A stretch of 64,000 nucleotides of DNA, taken from NCBI GenBank assembly GCA_036897095.1, contig JAYMSP010000036.1:46878-110877 (forward strand), written 5' to 3'. Of the stretch, positions 63,661-64,000 are shown one piece after another. A program made the position numbers and the translations under genes. The notes below the pieces were generated by a model. That model worked only from the letters and a program-made list of their open reading frames with translations. It did no database searches and was not told where the DNA came from. The DNA is from Plantago elongata. Taxonomy: Eukaryota > Streptophyta > Magnoliopsida > Lamiales > Plantaginaceae. The first letter of the stretch is position 1, and each line of letters opens with the position of its first letter.

Positions 63661-64000
63661 TGGCTGTTTGGATGGGGATTTAAGTGGGGAGTATTTGAAT
63701 GGGTGAATAGTGATCGGAATTGTAGTAGGATTGTTAAAATTAGTGTTTGGTATAGAATTGTAATTGAATAGGGTATTGTAGGTTTTTTATATAGGTTGTG
63801 TAAGAGATAAATGATTGGTGTAAGTATGATGTGATTGGTATTGTGATTTGATAAAATATGAATGAATATTATATTGGTTAATGATTGATATTTAAGGTTG
63901 TTAGAATTATATGATTGGTTTGATTATGTAATAAGTAGTTTGGTAGTATTTATATAAGAAGTAATGTTTTTATATATTAAAATGAGATTAAATGACAATA
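63661..64000. mobile_element. GGGCTGATTGG-family MITE, copy 4 (runs off the window)
   Basis: Begins TGGCTGTTTGGATGGGGATT and is homologous to the reverse complement of 55796-56048 through GTGAATAGTGATCGGAATTG and GTGTTTGGTATAGAATTGTA. It continues as AT-rich sequence to the window end, so its right terminus is not seen. Confidence 0.65.

Overview
This is a window of eukaryotic nuclear DNA from a flowering plant. It is AT-rich, its genes are split by GT-AG introns, and both strands carry plant-type genes and transposon relics. Gene content (plastid-targeted GARS, AtSK41-type GSK3 kinase, a small-rubber-particle-type REF/SRPP protein, BUSHY/SNF5) points to a eudicot. An asterid is plausible, but that is inference. 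No operons, CRISPR arrays or prokaryotic features are present.

Seven intact protein-coding genes could be assembled exon by exon with every reading phase consistent. From left to right they are: (1) minus strand 7228-4264, phosphoribosylamine-glycine ligase (GARS/PUR2), 4 exons, 532 aa. (2) Minus strand 22743-17331, a GSK3/SHAGGY-like kinase of the AtSK41/42 type, 12 exons, 423 aa. (3) Minus strand 36576-28462, the NMD factor UPF3, 12 exons, 509 aa. (4) Plus strand 40263-43270, a STAR/Quaking-like KH RNA-binding protein close to Arabidopsis At1g09660, 7 exons, 295 aa. (5) Minus strand 46784-45699, a conserved small single-pass membrane protein, 2 exons, 97 aa. (6) Minus strand 51551-48701, BSH, the SNF5 subunit of SWI/SNF, 10 exons, 240 aa. 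(7) Plus strand 56998-58408, a REF/SRPP-like protein, 3 exons, 239 aa. They are unrelated housekeeping, signalling and RNA/chromatin genes, each with its own promoter, not a functional cluster.

Between and inside the genes lie many decayed mobile elements. There are four degenerate LINE fragments (7.8, 12.7-14.1, 14.4-16.5 and 24.4-24.8 kb), one interrupted by a small LTR-type insert with a TG microsatellite. A Ty1/copia deletion derivative sits at 59.4-62.8 kb. Stowaway MITEs lie at 8.65 and 20.18 kb. A PIF/Harbinger-like MITE with TAA duplications sits in a UPF3 intron at 30.18 kb. A near-perfect hairpin element lies downstream of the UPF3 stop at 27.8 kb. A Mutator-type long-TIR element with 9-bp duplications sits at 54.7-55.4 kb, and one small MITE family has four copies at 52.4, 55.8, 63.1 and 63.7 kb. 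A 1.4-kb foldback-like array of AGTTTCA subrepeats lies at 2.1-3.6 kb.

The most notable items are an intronless, disabled copy of an RHD3/atlastin-type GTPase ending at the Mutator-like element; the foldback-like array whose subrepeat orientation flips near 3.28 kb; a 56-bp tandem duplication that duplicates a 5' splice site of the kinase gene; the copia derivative with an integrase-to-LTR deletion junction; and the likely intron-containing 3'UTR of UPF3. I did not find convincing evidence of a wholly new biological system.
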